Part shown: positions 10,477 to 21,792 of the stretch, one piece after another
How positions within the stretch are numbered: the stretch's first letter is position 1
Layout: each line of letters starts with the position of its first letter
Assembly (NCBI GenBank): GCA_009760855.2
Contig: WPIO01000394.1
Coordinates: forward strand, 1-27,500
DNA: 27,500 nt
Source of the DNA: Cristatella mucedo
Taxonomy: Eukaryota; Bryozoa; Phylactolaemata; Cristatellidae
Direction: 5' to 3'
Made by a program: the position numbers and the translations under genes
The notes under the pieces: generated by a model
Told to the model about the DNA's origin: nothing
Seen by the model: the letters and a program-made list of their open reading frames with translations, nothing else
Database searches by the model: none

Positions 10477-10517
10477 TGCTAGGAATACCAAACGCTGCTC
10501 GTTTGGTATTCCTAGCA
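10477..10517 (+). repeat. Perfect 18-bp inverted repeat with 5-nt loop
   Basis: TGCTAGGAATACCAAACG (10477-10494) is followed by the loop CTGCT and then its exact reverse complement (10500-10517). The right arm reads into the LINE ORF (FGIPSIVSN), so the left arm is probably an inverted copy of the first bases of the truncated element. Confidence 0.95.
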
Positions 10518-13445
10518 TTGTCTCGAACCGCTTAGCAGGCTCCCCCGCATGCGTCACTGTAAATCTCTCAAACTTAGTGGTCATCAGGCCTGTTGTAACC
10601 CAATCGGCCAGACTGAACGCTTGCCTTTGGAATCCTCGCTCAATGTGCAATAAACCTCTAGTAAAAAACGACCTTATTTCTGAAAATGGTATCGACCTGC
10701 TCGCCCTAACTGAAACTTGGCTGAAATGGATAAACTGCCCGACAATTAAAGACGCTACTCCATCTGGTTTCACGTTCTTTCACACCCCTAGATCAATCAA
10801 AACCGGAGGTGGAGTTGCTATGATCGTGCGCTCGAAATTCAACTTCAAGCCATTTGCGGTACCCTCGAAGCAGTCTTTTGAATCAATTGTCCTGGTCTCA
10901 CCCGAAAACAAGCTACCGATAGTGGCAGTAGTCTATCGCCCACCAGGTACCAAATCCTCCTTTATCTCAGATTTCTCCGATCTCATTTCGATTCTGTGTG
11001 CAAGAAATCGATCCTTCCTCGTTATGGGTGATTTCAACGTTCACTTTGATAACTTATCTGACGCTTTCAGCACCGAATTTCGTACATTGACAGACTCATT
11101 ATCTCTTGTGACTCATGTGCATGGCCCTACCCACATCAAGGGTCACACACTCGACCAAATTTTCTCATATAACTGCACTTTGTCATCACCAGTTATCACC
11201 AAATCCTGCTTATCTGACAACATGCAGATCTCATTCAATCCACAGTGTGTGCCCACATTCTCCTCTAAAATAACCTGTGAATCGTGAAACCTCAAGACCC
11301 TTGACATCGATGCTGTCCGTGCGAGCATATCTGCTTCACCTTTGCTGCTCAGTCCTCCCTCCGATCTGTCATCACTGGTAGATTGCTACAACACGACACT
11401 AGCTGACACGCTCGACGAGTTTGCACCTTTGACAAAGCGCACTGTGCGCCCCCGCCCAGACGGCCTATGGTTTACCACAGACATTAAACTAGCCAAGTCT
11501 AGTAAACGAAAGCTTGAAAAGGCATACAAAAGATCCGGACTAACTGTCCATCGACAGGCATATGAAGACTACTGTAGGTCGTACCAATCGATCCTAGCAA
11601 AGGCTAAGTGTAGCTTCTACAGAAACATTGTTGAATCACAGATGCACAATTCAAAAAATGCTGATGTCGACAATAAACCATCTCCTCAACCGTTCCCAGT
11701 TTAGCTCCTTACCTGATGATCCTTGTGATGATCTAGCCGATCGCTTCTCTCGATTCTTTGTGCAGAAGATAGACAAAATCAGGGAATCCATCCCTGCGAT
11801 AACAACCTTCCCACTAGTATGCTCTTCCTCGGTTCCTGGCTGCGCCTCAATGTCTGCATTTAAACAGGTCAATAGTGATGTAGTCCTAAAGCTCGTATCT
11901 CAATCAAAGAAGACAACAAGTCCACTGGACCCTATTCCCACTGTCCTGCTCCTACGTTGCATTGATCTGCTGCTGCCATGCATAACCAACATCATTAATA
12001 TGTCAACAGCCTCAGGTCAGGTCCCAGCACCTTTCAAAAAAGCTGTAGTCAGGCCACTTCTCAAGAAAGCTACACTAGACCAAGAGAACTTAAGCAACTA
12101 CCGCCCAGTCTCCCTTCTACCATTCCTATCAAAGACACTGGAACGGGTCATGGCAGACGAGCTGAACTCGTATATCGAAACCTCACACGTTGCTAGTAAG
12201 TTCCAGTCTGGCTTTAGAGCTAATCACTCCACAGAGTCAGCATTGCTTCGGGTATACAACGACCTACTTAGGAATGCAGACATGGGTAGAGTGTCTCTTC
12301 TTGTTTTGCTCGATCTTTCGGCAGCTTTTGATACCATCGATCACAAAGTACTTCTTGAGCGCCTCTCATCTCGCCTGGGCATCACTGGCACTGCTCTGCA
12401 GTGGTTCAGGTCCTATCTCAGTGGGAGACTCCAGAGTGTTGACGTGAATGGACAAAGATCATCTGAAGTACCACTAAATTATGGAGTACCTCAGGGCTCT
12501 GTGCTAGGTCCGGTCCTTTTCACCGTTTATACTCTCCCTCTCGCTGATGTGATTGCCAAGCACAATCTAGGCTTTCACTTCTATGCGGATGACACTCAGT
12601 TGTACCTTTGCTTTGATCCCTCCCAGCCTTCGAGCACCTCAAATTCTCTCAACTCACTTGCTGCATGCATTGATGACATCCGATCATGGATGGCAGCAAA
12701 TTTTCTAAAACTAAACGATGATAAAACTAACTTACTAGTTATGGGCAAACCTAGTGTTATTTAGAAATTGGAAAGGCTGACTTTCAAAATTGGCTCTGCC
12801 AGCATATCTCCAGTTGCATCAGCTCGAAATCTAGGTGTCATATTCCAAAGCGACCTTTCGTTAGACGACCACATCAGCTCCACAGTCAAATCAGCCTATT
12901 TTCAGCTTCATAACATTGCTAAAATTAGGGCTTGTTTAGATAAGGATACCACGTCCAAGTTGGTCCATGCATTCGTGACATCTCGTCTCGACTTCTGCAA
13001 CTCACTGCTTACTGGCCTACCAGCATGTGCGATCAGGCGATTGCAGCTGGTGCAAAACTCTGCAGCTAGGCTTGTCTGTCGTGAGCGTCGCAGTTGCCAC
13101 ATTACTCCACTTCTCGCCGACCTGCACTGGTTACCAGTCAAGCAACGGATTGACTTCAAGGTTTTGTCGCTCACTTTTAGGTCTCTTCATTCTATGGCTC
13201 CAGCCTATCTTTCAGATATACTATCCCATCAGGCCAAGCATCGTACCACTCGCTTTTCGGAATCCAACAGTCTGGAAATACCTCGTACAAACCTTAAATC
13301 CTTTGGAGACCGTGCATTCAGCTCGTATGCTCCCACAGCCTGGAACTCCCTCCCGACCTGCATCAGAACATCCCCTGACCTGACCACATTTAAAAGAAAC
13401 TTAAAAACATACCTATTTAGGACAGCATTTAGTGGGTCCTTGTGA
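10495..13445 (+). pseudogene. LINE family B ORF2 (endonuclease-reverse transcriptase), disabled
   Basis: About 980 residues if lesions are ignored, close to full length for an L2/CR1 ORF2. The endonuclease (about 10600-11260) shows WNPRS, LTETWL, YRPPG, GDFN and HTLDQIFS. Its last catalytic motif reads SDN instead of SDH (11213-11221). The RT (about 11930-12760) shows [42 protein letters not shown] and an intact FYADD (YADD codons 12582-12593). The C-terminal domain (12768-13445) has LPACAIRRLQLVQNSAARLV, LHWLPVKQRIDFK and AWNSLPTC. Breaks are a TGA at 11285-11287, a frameshift at or near the A-run 11653-11658, and a TAG at 12762-12764. The frame resumes directly after both stops. This copy cannot make an active protein, but each lesion is a small change. 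Confidence 0.92.
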
Positions 13446-13684
13446 TTCGTCCTCGATGTGCTTATGCGTGCTGACACTGTTCATGCTGCCACTAACCACA
13501 TTTGCATGCTGACCCAGTGCATGTAACCCCTAACCATGTTATTCATTTTGTTTGTTTTTCAAGCATGATTTTACTTACTATTCTATTGCGTATCACTTTG
13601 CAGCAAATGTCAAGCGCCTAGAAAGAGATTAAGTTCTCTGAGGGCGCTTTACCAAGTGCAATATTATTATTATTATTATTATTC

Positions 13685-13827
13685 TTGTTTATTCCGCATG
13701 CTACATCTAATCATTAGATCGTATTTCTTTTTGGCATATGTAAACAGCCTAGAAAGACACTGAGTTCTCTGAGGGTACTATATCAGTGTATTTAACTAAT
13801 ATTAACACTAATATTATTATTATGCTA
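13685..13827 (+). mobile_element. LINE family B 3' end fragment
   Basis: Contains a 3' UTR-like segment (GTAAACAGCCTAGAAAGACA, then GAGTTCTCTGAGGG) and a degenerate ATT-rich tail. It is diverged from the copy just upstream and abuts its ATT tail, so one inserted at the other's tail. Confidence 0.75.
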
Positions 13828-13834
13828 ATATTTT

Positions 13835-14507
13835 TTCATCCCACCTTGACTTCTATAACTCATTGTTTGAAGGTCTAGCGGCATGTGCAATCATTACGGC
13901 TTTTGCAAAACTTCCCAGCTAAGCTGGTCTGTTGTGAGTGGCTCGGTCGCAACATCGTACCAGTTCTCGCCACCAGCACTAGATAGTGGTGAGGCGACGG
14001 ATCGACTTCAAGGTTTTGTCGCTCACTTATAGAACCGTCCATTTTTTGGCTTAAACCAACCTATCAGATCTACTCCTCCACCAGCTCAAGCATCGTACCA
14101 CTCACTTTTCGGAAACTAACTGCTTACCTATACCTCGTACAACCCACAAGTCCTTTTGAGACCGTGCATTTAGTTCGTGTGTTCCCATAGCCTGGAACTC
14201 ACTCGCGATTTCCGTCACGACATCTCCTGATTTGATCACAATGAAAAAAAATTAAAGATTCACCTATGACGGAATTGGGTGGGTTCCAGTGATTCCATGT
14301 TCATGTGACTATAGGTGCTGAAACTGTTGCATGCTGCCATTTAGCACACCTGCATGCTAACCCTCTACTTGCCACTGCTAACTATATTATTCCTGTTGTT
14401 AATGTTACACGATACCACTCAAGATCTGATCGCGTCTCTTTTTCAGCAATTGTAAAGCACGTAGAAAGACATTGAGTTCTCCAAAGGCGCTTTATCGAAC
14501 GTGTTGT
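13835..14507 (+). mobile_element. Old, diverged LINE family B C-terminal fragment
   Basis: Aligns by eye with 12980-13660 of the long copy. Shared stretches include GACTTCAAGGTTTTGTCGCTCACTT, AAGCATCGTACCACTC, AGCCTGGAACTC and the 3' UTR motif near 14450. Many indels and stops remove any frame, so it is the oldest family B copy in the window. It ends where the TAATG tail of a minus-strand family A copy starts. Confidence 0.82.
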
Positions 14508-16231
14508 TAATGTAATGTAATATATCTCGTTTTATAACTCCACAGAGTCATAAAGACCAGGCGGGTGTTACGCAGGAGAGTTTTGTATAGCCCACTCACA
14601 GCCTAAGCGGCTATCGGTACGCATTCAGTAGTCAACGGACTTCGTTTCACGCAACATAGAGAAAGTGGGAAGCATAGCAGATTCAGGAGAGCAGTTGAGG
14701 TAGTGAGTAGCAATGAAGTAGCAGCTCAGGACCACTGAAAAGGATGAGCCGTAGCCGGTAGTAGGAGAGTAGTTGTCGTTGAGTAAGAATTGTGGAAGCG
14801 AGTTCCAAAGTCTAGGACATGCGGAGCTAAAGCTTCTGTCGCCAATGGTCTGTAAGCAGAGGAATAGAACAGCTAATTTATAGTCCACAGAGGACATGAG
14901 CACGCAAACAGGCTGAAACTGGTGCAGCAGTTCTGCTAGGTACGAAGTAGCCAAGCCTTGGCGGGCCTTGTGGGTCAGCCTAAGAACTCTGCTCTGGATC
15001 CGTTGCTCAACCGGTATCCATCCTAGCTCTTTTAGCAAAGGAGACACGGGCTCAAACCGCTCGGACTTAAAGACTAGCCTTGAAGCCATATTCATAGTCT
15101 GCTGCATTGGTCTAACAGCTTTCTTTGGCAGCCCAGCGAATAGGGAATAGCAATCATAATGACGCCGAGACAGAACTAAGGAGGTAGTTGAATTTTTTGC
15201 AAGCAACTGTGGGAGGAAGCTCCCAAGTTTTTTCCAATCCGTATCCATGTTTTCTCAATCTTGGATATGGATTGGACGTGATGGTTAGCTGTAGAAGCAG
15301 TCTTCGGTACGAAACTTTTAAAATTAAGGCAGTAGTCGAAAACGACACTTACACTTTGAGCACGTGGTTATGGTCGCACAATAGCATCACCTATTAGAAG
15401 AGCAAAGCCTTGTAATCCAGCCACACGCCTAAGGTGTCCTATGAGCATGAATTCTGTTTTATTATCATTTAATTTAAGGAAGTTGTCCGACATCCAGTAT
15501 CAAATATCGGCAAGGCAAGCATTCAGTTTCTGCAGCAGATTTTGACGGTTTGAATGGCAAAAACAACTGAGTACCATCACATAAAAGTGATATCCTATGC
15601 CATGGGCCTTGATGACTTTTCCCAGAGGTTGTTTATAAATGGAGAACAGCAGGGGGCCGAGTACGGATCCTTGAGGGACTCCACATGTGACCCTTCTCGT
15701 TTGTGAGACCTGACCATTTCACGATACGGTTTGAACTCGATCAGACAAGGACGATTTAAACTACACGAGTGCTTCGCCTACCAGACCGATCGTCGTTCTC
15801 AATTGTTCAAGCACAACCTCGTGATCAATGCTGTCGAAGGCAGCAGACAGATCTATCAGAGCTAGGGCAGTGACATTCTCGTCGTCGTTCCCTCGTAGAA
15901 TGTCATTGTTGACATGGAGGAGAGCAGTTTCAGTGGAGTGCTGCCTCTTGAACCTTATTGAAATGTTTCTTGCATTCCATTATTTTCAACATATTCAACC
16001 AGAGGCTTAGCAACTATTTTTTAATGAATCTGTGATAAGAAAGAAAGAAGGGAAACTGGGCGATAGTTTGCAAGGACCTCTCTGTCTAATCCAGGCTTTT
16101 TAGGAATGAATCTAACGATTGCCGATTTGAAAGACTTGGGACAACTTCTTTTCCCAAAGAAGGATTAAAAATAATGGTTATGGCAGGGCTTAATTGGTCT
16201 GCTAGTGAAGACCACAGAAATAAGGATATAG
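14508..16231 (-). mobile_element. LINE family A copy 2 (minus, decayed)
   Basis: Homologous to 1216-2925 of copy 1, starting with the TAATG-type tail. 14625-15248 still encodes the C-terminal domain (RLVFKSERFEPVSPLLKELGWIPVEQRI, RLWNSLPQFL). The RT half (15250-16231) is recognisable at the DNA level but carries several frameshifts, and the YADD region near 15575 has lost its catalytic residues. Homology stops near 16231. Confidence 0.88.
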
Positions 16232-16374
16232 GGCTGTTAGTATTACAATGAAGTCAGTATACTTTGAAATATGATCATCTTCCAGAGTACAAGTGCGGAA
16301 ATCAACACTGACGAAATTGGCAGTAACTATACTGCTCGCACAAAACATCCTTAACGTAATACGTCAGATGGCTG

Positions 16375-17301
16375 ATAATAACCCCGGGTGATTGGTCTGG
16401 CAGATGAGACACTGGACGGGCTTAAATCGCACTCGCTTGATCGTGTACAATCGTTGTCATGGGATGTTAAGGTCTCATCCACCAGACAAATCACTCATGG
16501 ATTCCTACATGTGTCCTTCATCGGTCCTTTTTTGTTCTCAATTTATAGTCAATTTCTGTGAAAATCAATTCAAGCCTTATGATGTACTATCACTTGAATG
16601 CGTAGATTGCTCAGCTCTTTTTTTATTAACCAAGTTGCAATATAACACAGCTACTTACATATTTAACGGTTTCGTTGACGACATTCGATACGGATCTTCT
16701 CACATTTTTTCAAATCAAACAACTATAGCACTTCATTGCTGCTCATAGGACACCCTAAGCATGTAGCTAGACTACAAATCTGTGATCTTCTAATGTGTGA
16801 TGCTAACGTGACACCACGTTACCGTAGGCTCGTAGTTTCGGTGTTGTCTCCGACAACTTAATGAATTTTACAGTCATAGTTCAGCAGGGTGCTTTTAAAG
16901 CAAGCCACCACGATTAATCCCTATCTAAGAGTCTTCTTACTAAGATCTTATCTTTCTAAGTGTCTATCTAACTGTCTTCCATGGTGTCTGGCGAAAAACA
17001 AACTAGATCGTTAGCTCTGTCGTGGCTAGATTATTGTGTTTACCTTTTGGCTTTACTACGTAAAAAGTTACTAGGATACTGCAGCTGGCTAGGAATACGG
17101 CTGCAAGGCTGGTATGCAAATCCCAGAGGCTTATTAATGTGTCTCCAAGCTTTAAAAGCTGGGATGGTTGGAGATTGATGAACGGATACAGGGCAGAGGT
17201 CCTAAGCTGACCCACAAAGCTTACCACAGCATGGCTCCCCCATTACTTGTTAAACTACTGCACCAGTTTCAGCCTCTTCGTGCCCTCAGGTCTTGTATGG
17301 A
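16375..17301 (+). mobile_element. LINE family A copy 3, left part (plus, decayed)
   Basis: Starts in the RT (ATTGGTCTGGCAGATGA, like the GLADEAL codons of copy 1) and runs in parallel with copy 1 through the palm and thumb to LTHKAYHSMAPPLLVKLLHQFQPLRALRSC. Heavily mutated, with no open RT frame. It is interrupted by a family B insertion immediately after, and continues at 17673. Confidence 0.82.
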
Positions 17302-17681
17302 GACCGTGCATTTAGCTCGTATGCTCCCACAGCCTGGAACTCCCTCCCGACCTGCATCAGAACATCCCCTGACCTGACCACATTTAAAAGAAACTTAAAA
17401 ACATACCTATTTAGGACAGCATTTAGTGGGTCCTTGTGATTCGTCCTCGATGTGCTTATGCGTGCTGACACTGTTCAGGCTGCCACTAACCACATTTGCA
17501 TGCTGACCCAGTGCATGTAACCCCTAACCATGTTATTCATTTTGTTTGTTTTTCAAGCATGATTTTACTTACTATTCTATTGCGTATCACTTTGCAGCAA
17601 ATGTAAAGCGCCTAGAAAGAGATTAAGTTCTCTGAGGGCGCTTTATCAAGTGCAATATTATTATTATTATTATTGTATGGA
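17293..17681 (+). mobile_element. LINE family B insertion nested in family A, with target duplication
   Basis: About 371 bp of family B 3' end (17302-17672), comprising the last coding residues, the 3' UTR and an ATT tail. It is flanked by TTGTATGGA at 17293-17301 and 17673-17681. The left copy overlaps the family B sequence by four bases (TGGA), a microhomology at the 5' junction. Relative to 13308-13678 I count about four substitutions plus a tail-length difference. The host family A sequence reads through when the insert is ignored, which establishes order of insertion. Confidence 0.93.
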
Positions 17682-18062
17682 CCAAAAATTAGCTTTTTCA
17701 TTTTTCCGCTTACAGACCATTGTAGACATAAGCGTTCTTCTGCTGGTCCTAGTGGACTGTGGAACTTACTTCCACAATTCGTATGCAAAGCCCACTGCTG
17801 TCCTCCTGCCCAAAATGGCACATATTTTCCAGCCATCCTAAGTTGCTACTTCCATGTTTGTCATTATTTCAACTTCCTAACTGACTCAGCTGTGCTTCTC
17901 AATTTCTCTTTGCTGTATATGATTAAGTCGGTCGGCTGCCGAATGCATACCAAAACCCCTTAGGCTGTGAGTGTGCCATTAAAAACTCTCCTAAGTAACA
18001 CTCCCATACACAATGCCGTTGTGTGGAGTTACAGATTGAGATAGATTGCATTGGATTACAAT
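17673..18062 (+). mobile_element. LINE family A copy 3, right part
   Basis: Continues the family A C-terminal region after the nested insert (ATGGACCAAAAATTAGC corresponds to the MDDKLAV codons of copy 1). It then has the family A 3' UTR (CCTTAGGCTGTGAGTG, AGTAACACTCCCAT) and a degraded tail (TTGCATTGGATTACA). Confidence 0.85.
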
Positions 18063-19186
18063 ACGTTTTGCTTACGCAAATATTTATGCGATAATGAAAG
18101 TAGAAAATTCCTATGTTATGTGTGGTTGACTTTTTTTTACAGGTACACAGTCAGTCTGTGCCCACATGATATACGAAAACCTTGGATAGAAAAGAAAACT
18201 AAAGGGCATTACTTAAAAAATGAAGCCGGCTGTTATCACACTATAAATCGATGATTGGAATGAAGTATTGGTAACGAAAACGACAACAATCTTTTCCGTC
18301 AGACACTTAACATACCCAGCACATCCACTTATACTAATTGAGGATTTTCTGCATATTCCTTAAGGTATGCCTGGGTCTTACTAGCAAAGTTTTTTATTCT
18401 GAGGTAAACAACGGAAGTTACAAAAAATTTAATTGTATCTACTATTGTAGTGTTTTTATAGAAAAACCAATATTGCAGACATTCGGATTAGAAAGGAATT
18501 CAACTCAATACTTATGAAGTATACCTCTTACTCTTATACAGTATATTTTAATAAATAGTGTCAGTCCTTTTATGAGATTTTATAACTCAACAGACAGCAA
18601 CTTTTTTTCTTAAAATAAATCTAAAGATCTTTGTGAGTATGTGCAACTAGAAAATTTCAATAGATCAAGTTTCGTTCACCAATCCTGGTACCAATAGAAA
18701 CCTGTTTTTAACTTTGCAGTACAAATTAGCATGTAAGATAGAATAACTGACTGGAATGACGTAAATAAACAAATGATTCACTTACCTGGCTTTAGTTAGG
18801 AATTTTTGAAAGTTATCTGCTTAAGCTATGCCTACCCTGCCGATCATTGGCAGGCCGTTGCAGCTTCCGGTCCTAACCCAAAAATGCAGTTTCTAGATAA
18901 GGACAGTCAAAGGTCCGGAGTAACGCATCAGCCATCAGTGTTAGCCATCATGTGAGCAGATCCCATGTCAGAGCGAGTTCGAAAACTAATTGCAAATAAG
19001 CTACATGAGATGTCGTATGAGCTCAGTAAGTTGAAGAGGGATACTTGATAATTACGAGACAGTCTCCATATTTATTATTTCTACCAGTGCCCCTATTTTT
19101 GATAACGCAGAAGTTGGAAAGGTAACCGAAATGGCAATTAGTAAGCGCTCGTCGTTGATGAACCTCTGTCATCCAAAAAACCTTTC
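18063..19186. other. AT-rich stretch, nothing recognised
   Basis: Strongly AT-rich, many stops in all frames, no repeat family match. A short inverted repeat around CTGCCGATCATTGGCAG (about 18838) is the only structure I noticed. Confidence 0.5.
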
Positions 19187-19367
19187 GGTGAGCTGTGATG
19201 AAGCACTTTGCGGGCAGTTCCTTGTGACAACCTTGGTCCCGTGGGAGTGGGTTCAAATCCTGCGGTGGCGTTTCTTTATCGCAGCTGCAACCGATGGTGA
19301 TAGCAATAGACAGAGGCTCTTCTGTCGCTATACAAAAAAGGTTGTTGAATCAGCCAGTATTTTTTTC
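19187..19367 (+). mobile_element. tRNA-derived SINE, copy a
   Basis: About 181 bp, homologous to 20361-20540. A B-box-like GGTTCAAATCC lies at 19250-19260. The body (TTCTTTATCGC, GGTGATAGC, GGCTCTTCTGTCGCTATAC, TGAATCAGC) is shared with copy b, and the element ends in a T-run, which could be a Pol III terminator. This copy is more diverged than b. Confidence 0.82.
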
Positions 19368-19396
19368 ATTTTAGTACGTCTACCGCTTACATAGAA

Positions 19397-19535
19397 AATA
19401 ATATTATTAATAATAATTCATTTATATAGCGCCCCAAGAGAACTTAATCACTATTCAGGCGCTTCACATATGCCTCGGGACTCGAGCCCACGACCTCAGT
19501 CAGACCTTGGTCGGAGCGAGCACCTTAACCGCTAA
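19397..19535 (-). mobile_element. SINE with tRNA-like head and LINE family B tail
   Basis: On the minus strand the head reads like a tRNA-Leu/Ser type (TAGCGGTTAAGGTGCTCG as A-box region; GGGCTCGAGTCCC at 19477-19489 as B box). It continues directly into the family B 3' end (GAAGCGCCTGAATAGTGATT, GGGGCGCTATATAAATGAA) and an ATT/AAT tail. This is the classic arrangement by which a SINE borrows the enzyme of a partner LINE. Confidence 0.8.
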
Positions 19536-20360
19536 AAAATGCTACACGTGAGTGCCTATAAATTTTTGGCCATTATTCAAGTTTTCTTTGTTATAAAAAT
19601 TAATTTTAAGACAGATATTCCCCAGTTTACTTGTATTTTGTCAACACAAAAATGCAACTCATGCTTGACAGATGTAATCTGGGCTTTCAGAAAAACACAC
19701 AGCATTAAACAGCACCTTACATTGTGTACGTACGCAAAGTAAGGTGTTTTACACTCGAGCCTCTAAAGTGCCATTTAGTGGATTGATCGACATTATAGAT
19801 GCGAAATCTTCATTTTGCGCTACGCGTTCTCGATATTGCGGTTTCGCTTCGATATTTTCGGAGTGCCAGAGGCTATCGTCAACGCGCCTTCCTCGAATGG
19901 CTGCTAGCACGGTTTCGGGGAGCAACGTTTTTGGTATAAGAACTGTGTAAGAAAGCCATTATAAAATAATGGCAATACTTCATCTTACCAGGTCGCCACC
20001 TTGCGGACTTACTTTTCTGCGTCATTGTAGTTCCGTAACAGAAGAAGAAGCTGGGCTATCTTGCTCTTTGACTTGCCGCGTGAATGGTATCTGCCATCGG
20101 GGAGAAAAGATCCACCCTTCTCTCCGTCACGTGGCTACAAGGCGACCGCACTTCCGGTAGTGAAGTAAGAGACGAGTCATTCTACTACGACCTAGCGAAG
20201 CGAGTCCACATTAAATGAGCTCTCGTGTCTATATGGATATACATATATATATAGAGAGAGAAAGAGAGTAAATATATTTAAACTGTTTATTGAAATTTTT
20301 AACTAGCATATATACATTAACCTGCGGTGCCCTGTGCTGCAGTGTTGGAGTTCTACCCTT
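19536..20360. other. Unassigned stretch with a short AT/AG microsatellite
   Basis: Short frames only, no recognised element. A (TA)n(GA)n tract lies at about 20237-20268. Confidence 0.5.
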
Positions 20361-20540
20361 GGTGAGCCGTGATGGCACACTAGGTAAGGCGGTTGCTTTC
20401 ACGACCTCGGTCCCGAGGTCGTGGGTTCGATTCCTGTGGTGGGCGATTCTTTATCGCCACTGCAAGCGGTGGTGATAGCCGTAAAGGCTCTTCTGTCGCT
20501 ATACATAAAGAGGCTGTTTAATCAGCTAGGATTTTTTTTT
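20361..20540 (+). mobile_element. tRNA-derived SINE, copy b
   Basis: About 180 bp. It has an intact B box GGTTCGATTCC at 20424-20434 and an A-box-like GGCACACTAGGTAAGGC. A perfect 10-bp stem with a 4-nt loop (20400-20423) just before the B box may correspond to the variable-arm region of a tRNA-like fold. It ends in nine T. It shares its body with 19187-19367. Confidence 0.85.
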
Positions 20541-20614
20541 GGTCTCCCACTTCACAAATCGCTACCACACGGCTTCCGAGCCCGTAATGGCGTCGGAGAC
20601 TCAGAGCCCCCCAA

Positions 20615-20767
20615 ATGGCCTTTTCTCCGCACGTAGGTAGGCTGCCGCAGTCCACCAGCCAAGCTTCATTGTCTGACCACAAGCTGCCGAGAGCCGTGAT
20701 CGCAAAGGACCTCACCACTGCCGAGCTGTACATGGCGGTCAGAAAATACCGGGCAACGACTGAATAG
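20615..20767 (+). other. Short coding-like frame, 50 codons, unassigned
   Basis: An ATG-initiated frame just downstream of SINE copy b, reading MAFSPHVGRLPQS at the start and ending in AELYMAVRKYRATTE before TAG. It is more GC-rich than its surroundings and its composition looks protein-like, but it has no motif I recognise. It could be an exon fragment, part of an unidentified element, or chance. Confidence 0.2.
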
Positions 20768-20892
20768 TTAATTTATCAGTCTTGTTCCGGGCCGCACACA
20801 TCAGAGCATTCTCTCTGCCGTCAAAAGGCACTATTATATATAAATAATCTTTATTTGTGTACGTATGTACATATTTAAAATATTATATTAAC

Positions 20893-21792
<900 letters not shown>

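Larger units (their letters stand above)
10477..13684 (+). mobile_element. CR1/L2-like LINE, family B, longest copy
   Basis: Contains the endonuclease, linker, reverse transcriptase, C-terminal domain, about 215 bp of 3' UTR and an (ATT)n tail (13662-13684). The 3' UTR ends with a segment rich in AAGCGCCTAGAAAGAGATTAAG that recurs in every family B remnant and in one SINE. At the 5' edge an 18-bp foldback (10477-10517) marks the truncation point, so the 5' UTR and any ORF1 are missing. The terminal 370 bp is about 99% identical by eye to the copy nested at 17302-17672, so the family was active recently. Confidence 0.93.

Noticed and set aside
19187-20540. Possible functional tRNA genes around the B-box matches
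   Set aside because: No complete cloverleaf with acceptor pairing is seen. The heads run into repeated bodies and tails, as in SINEs.
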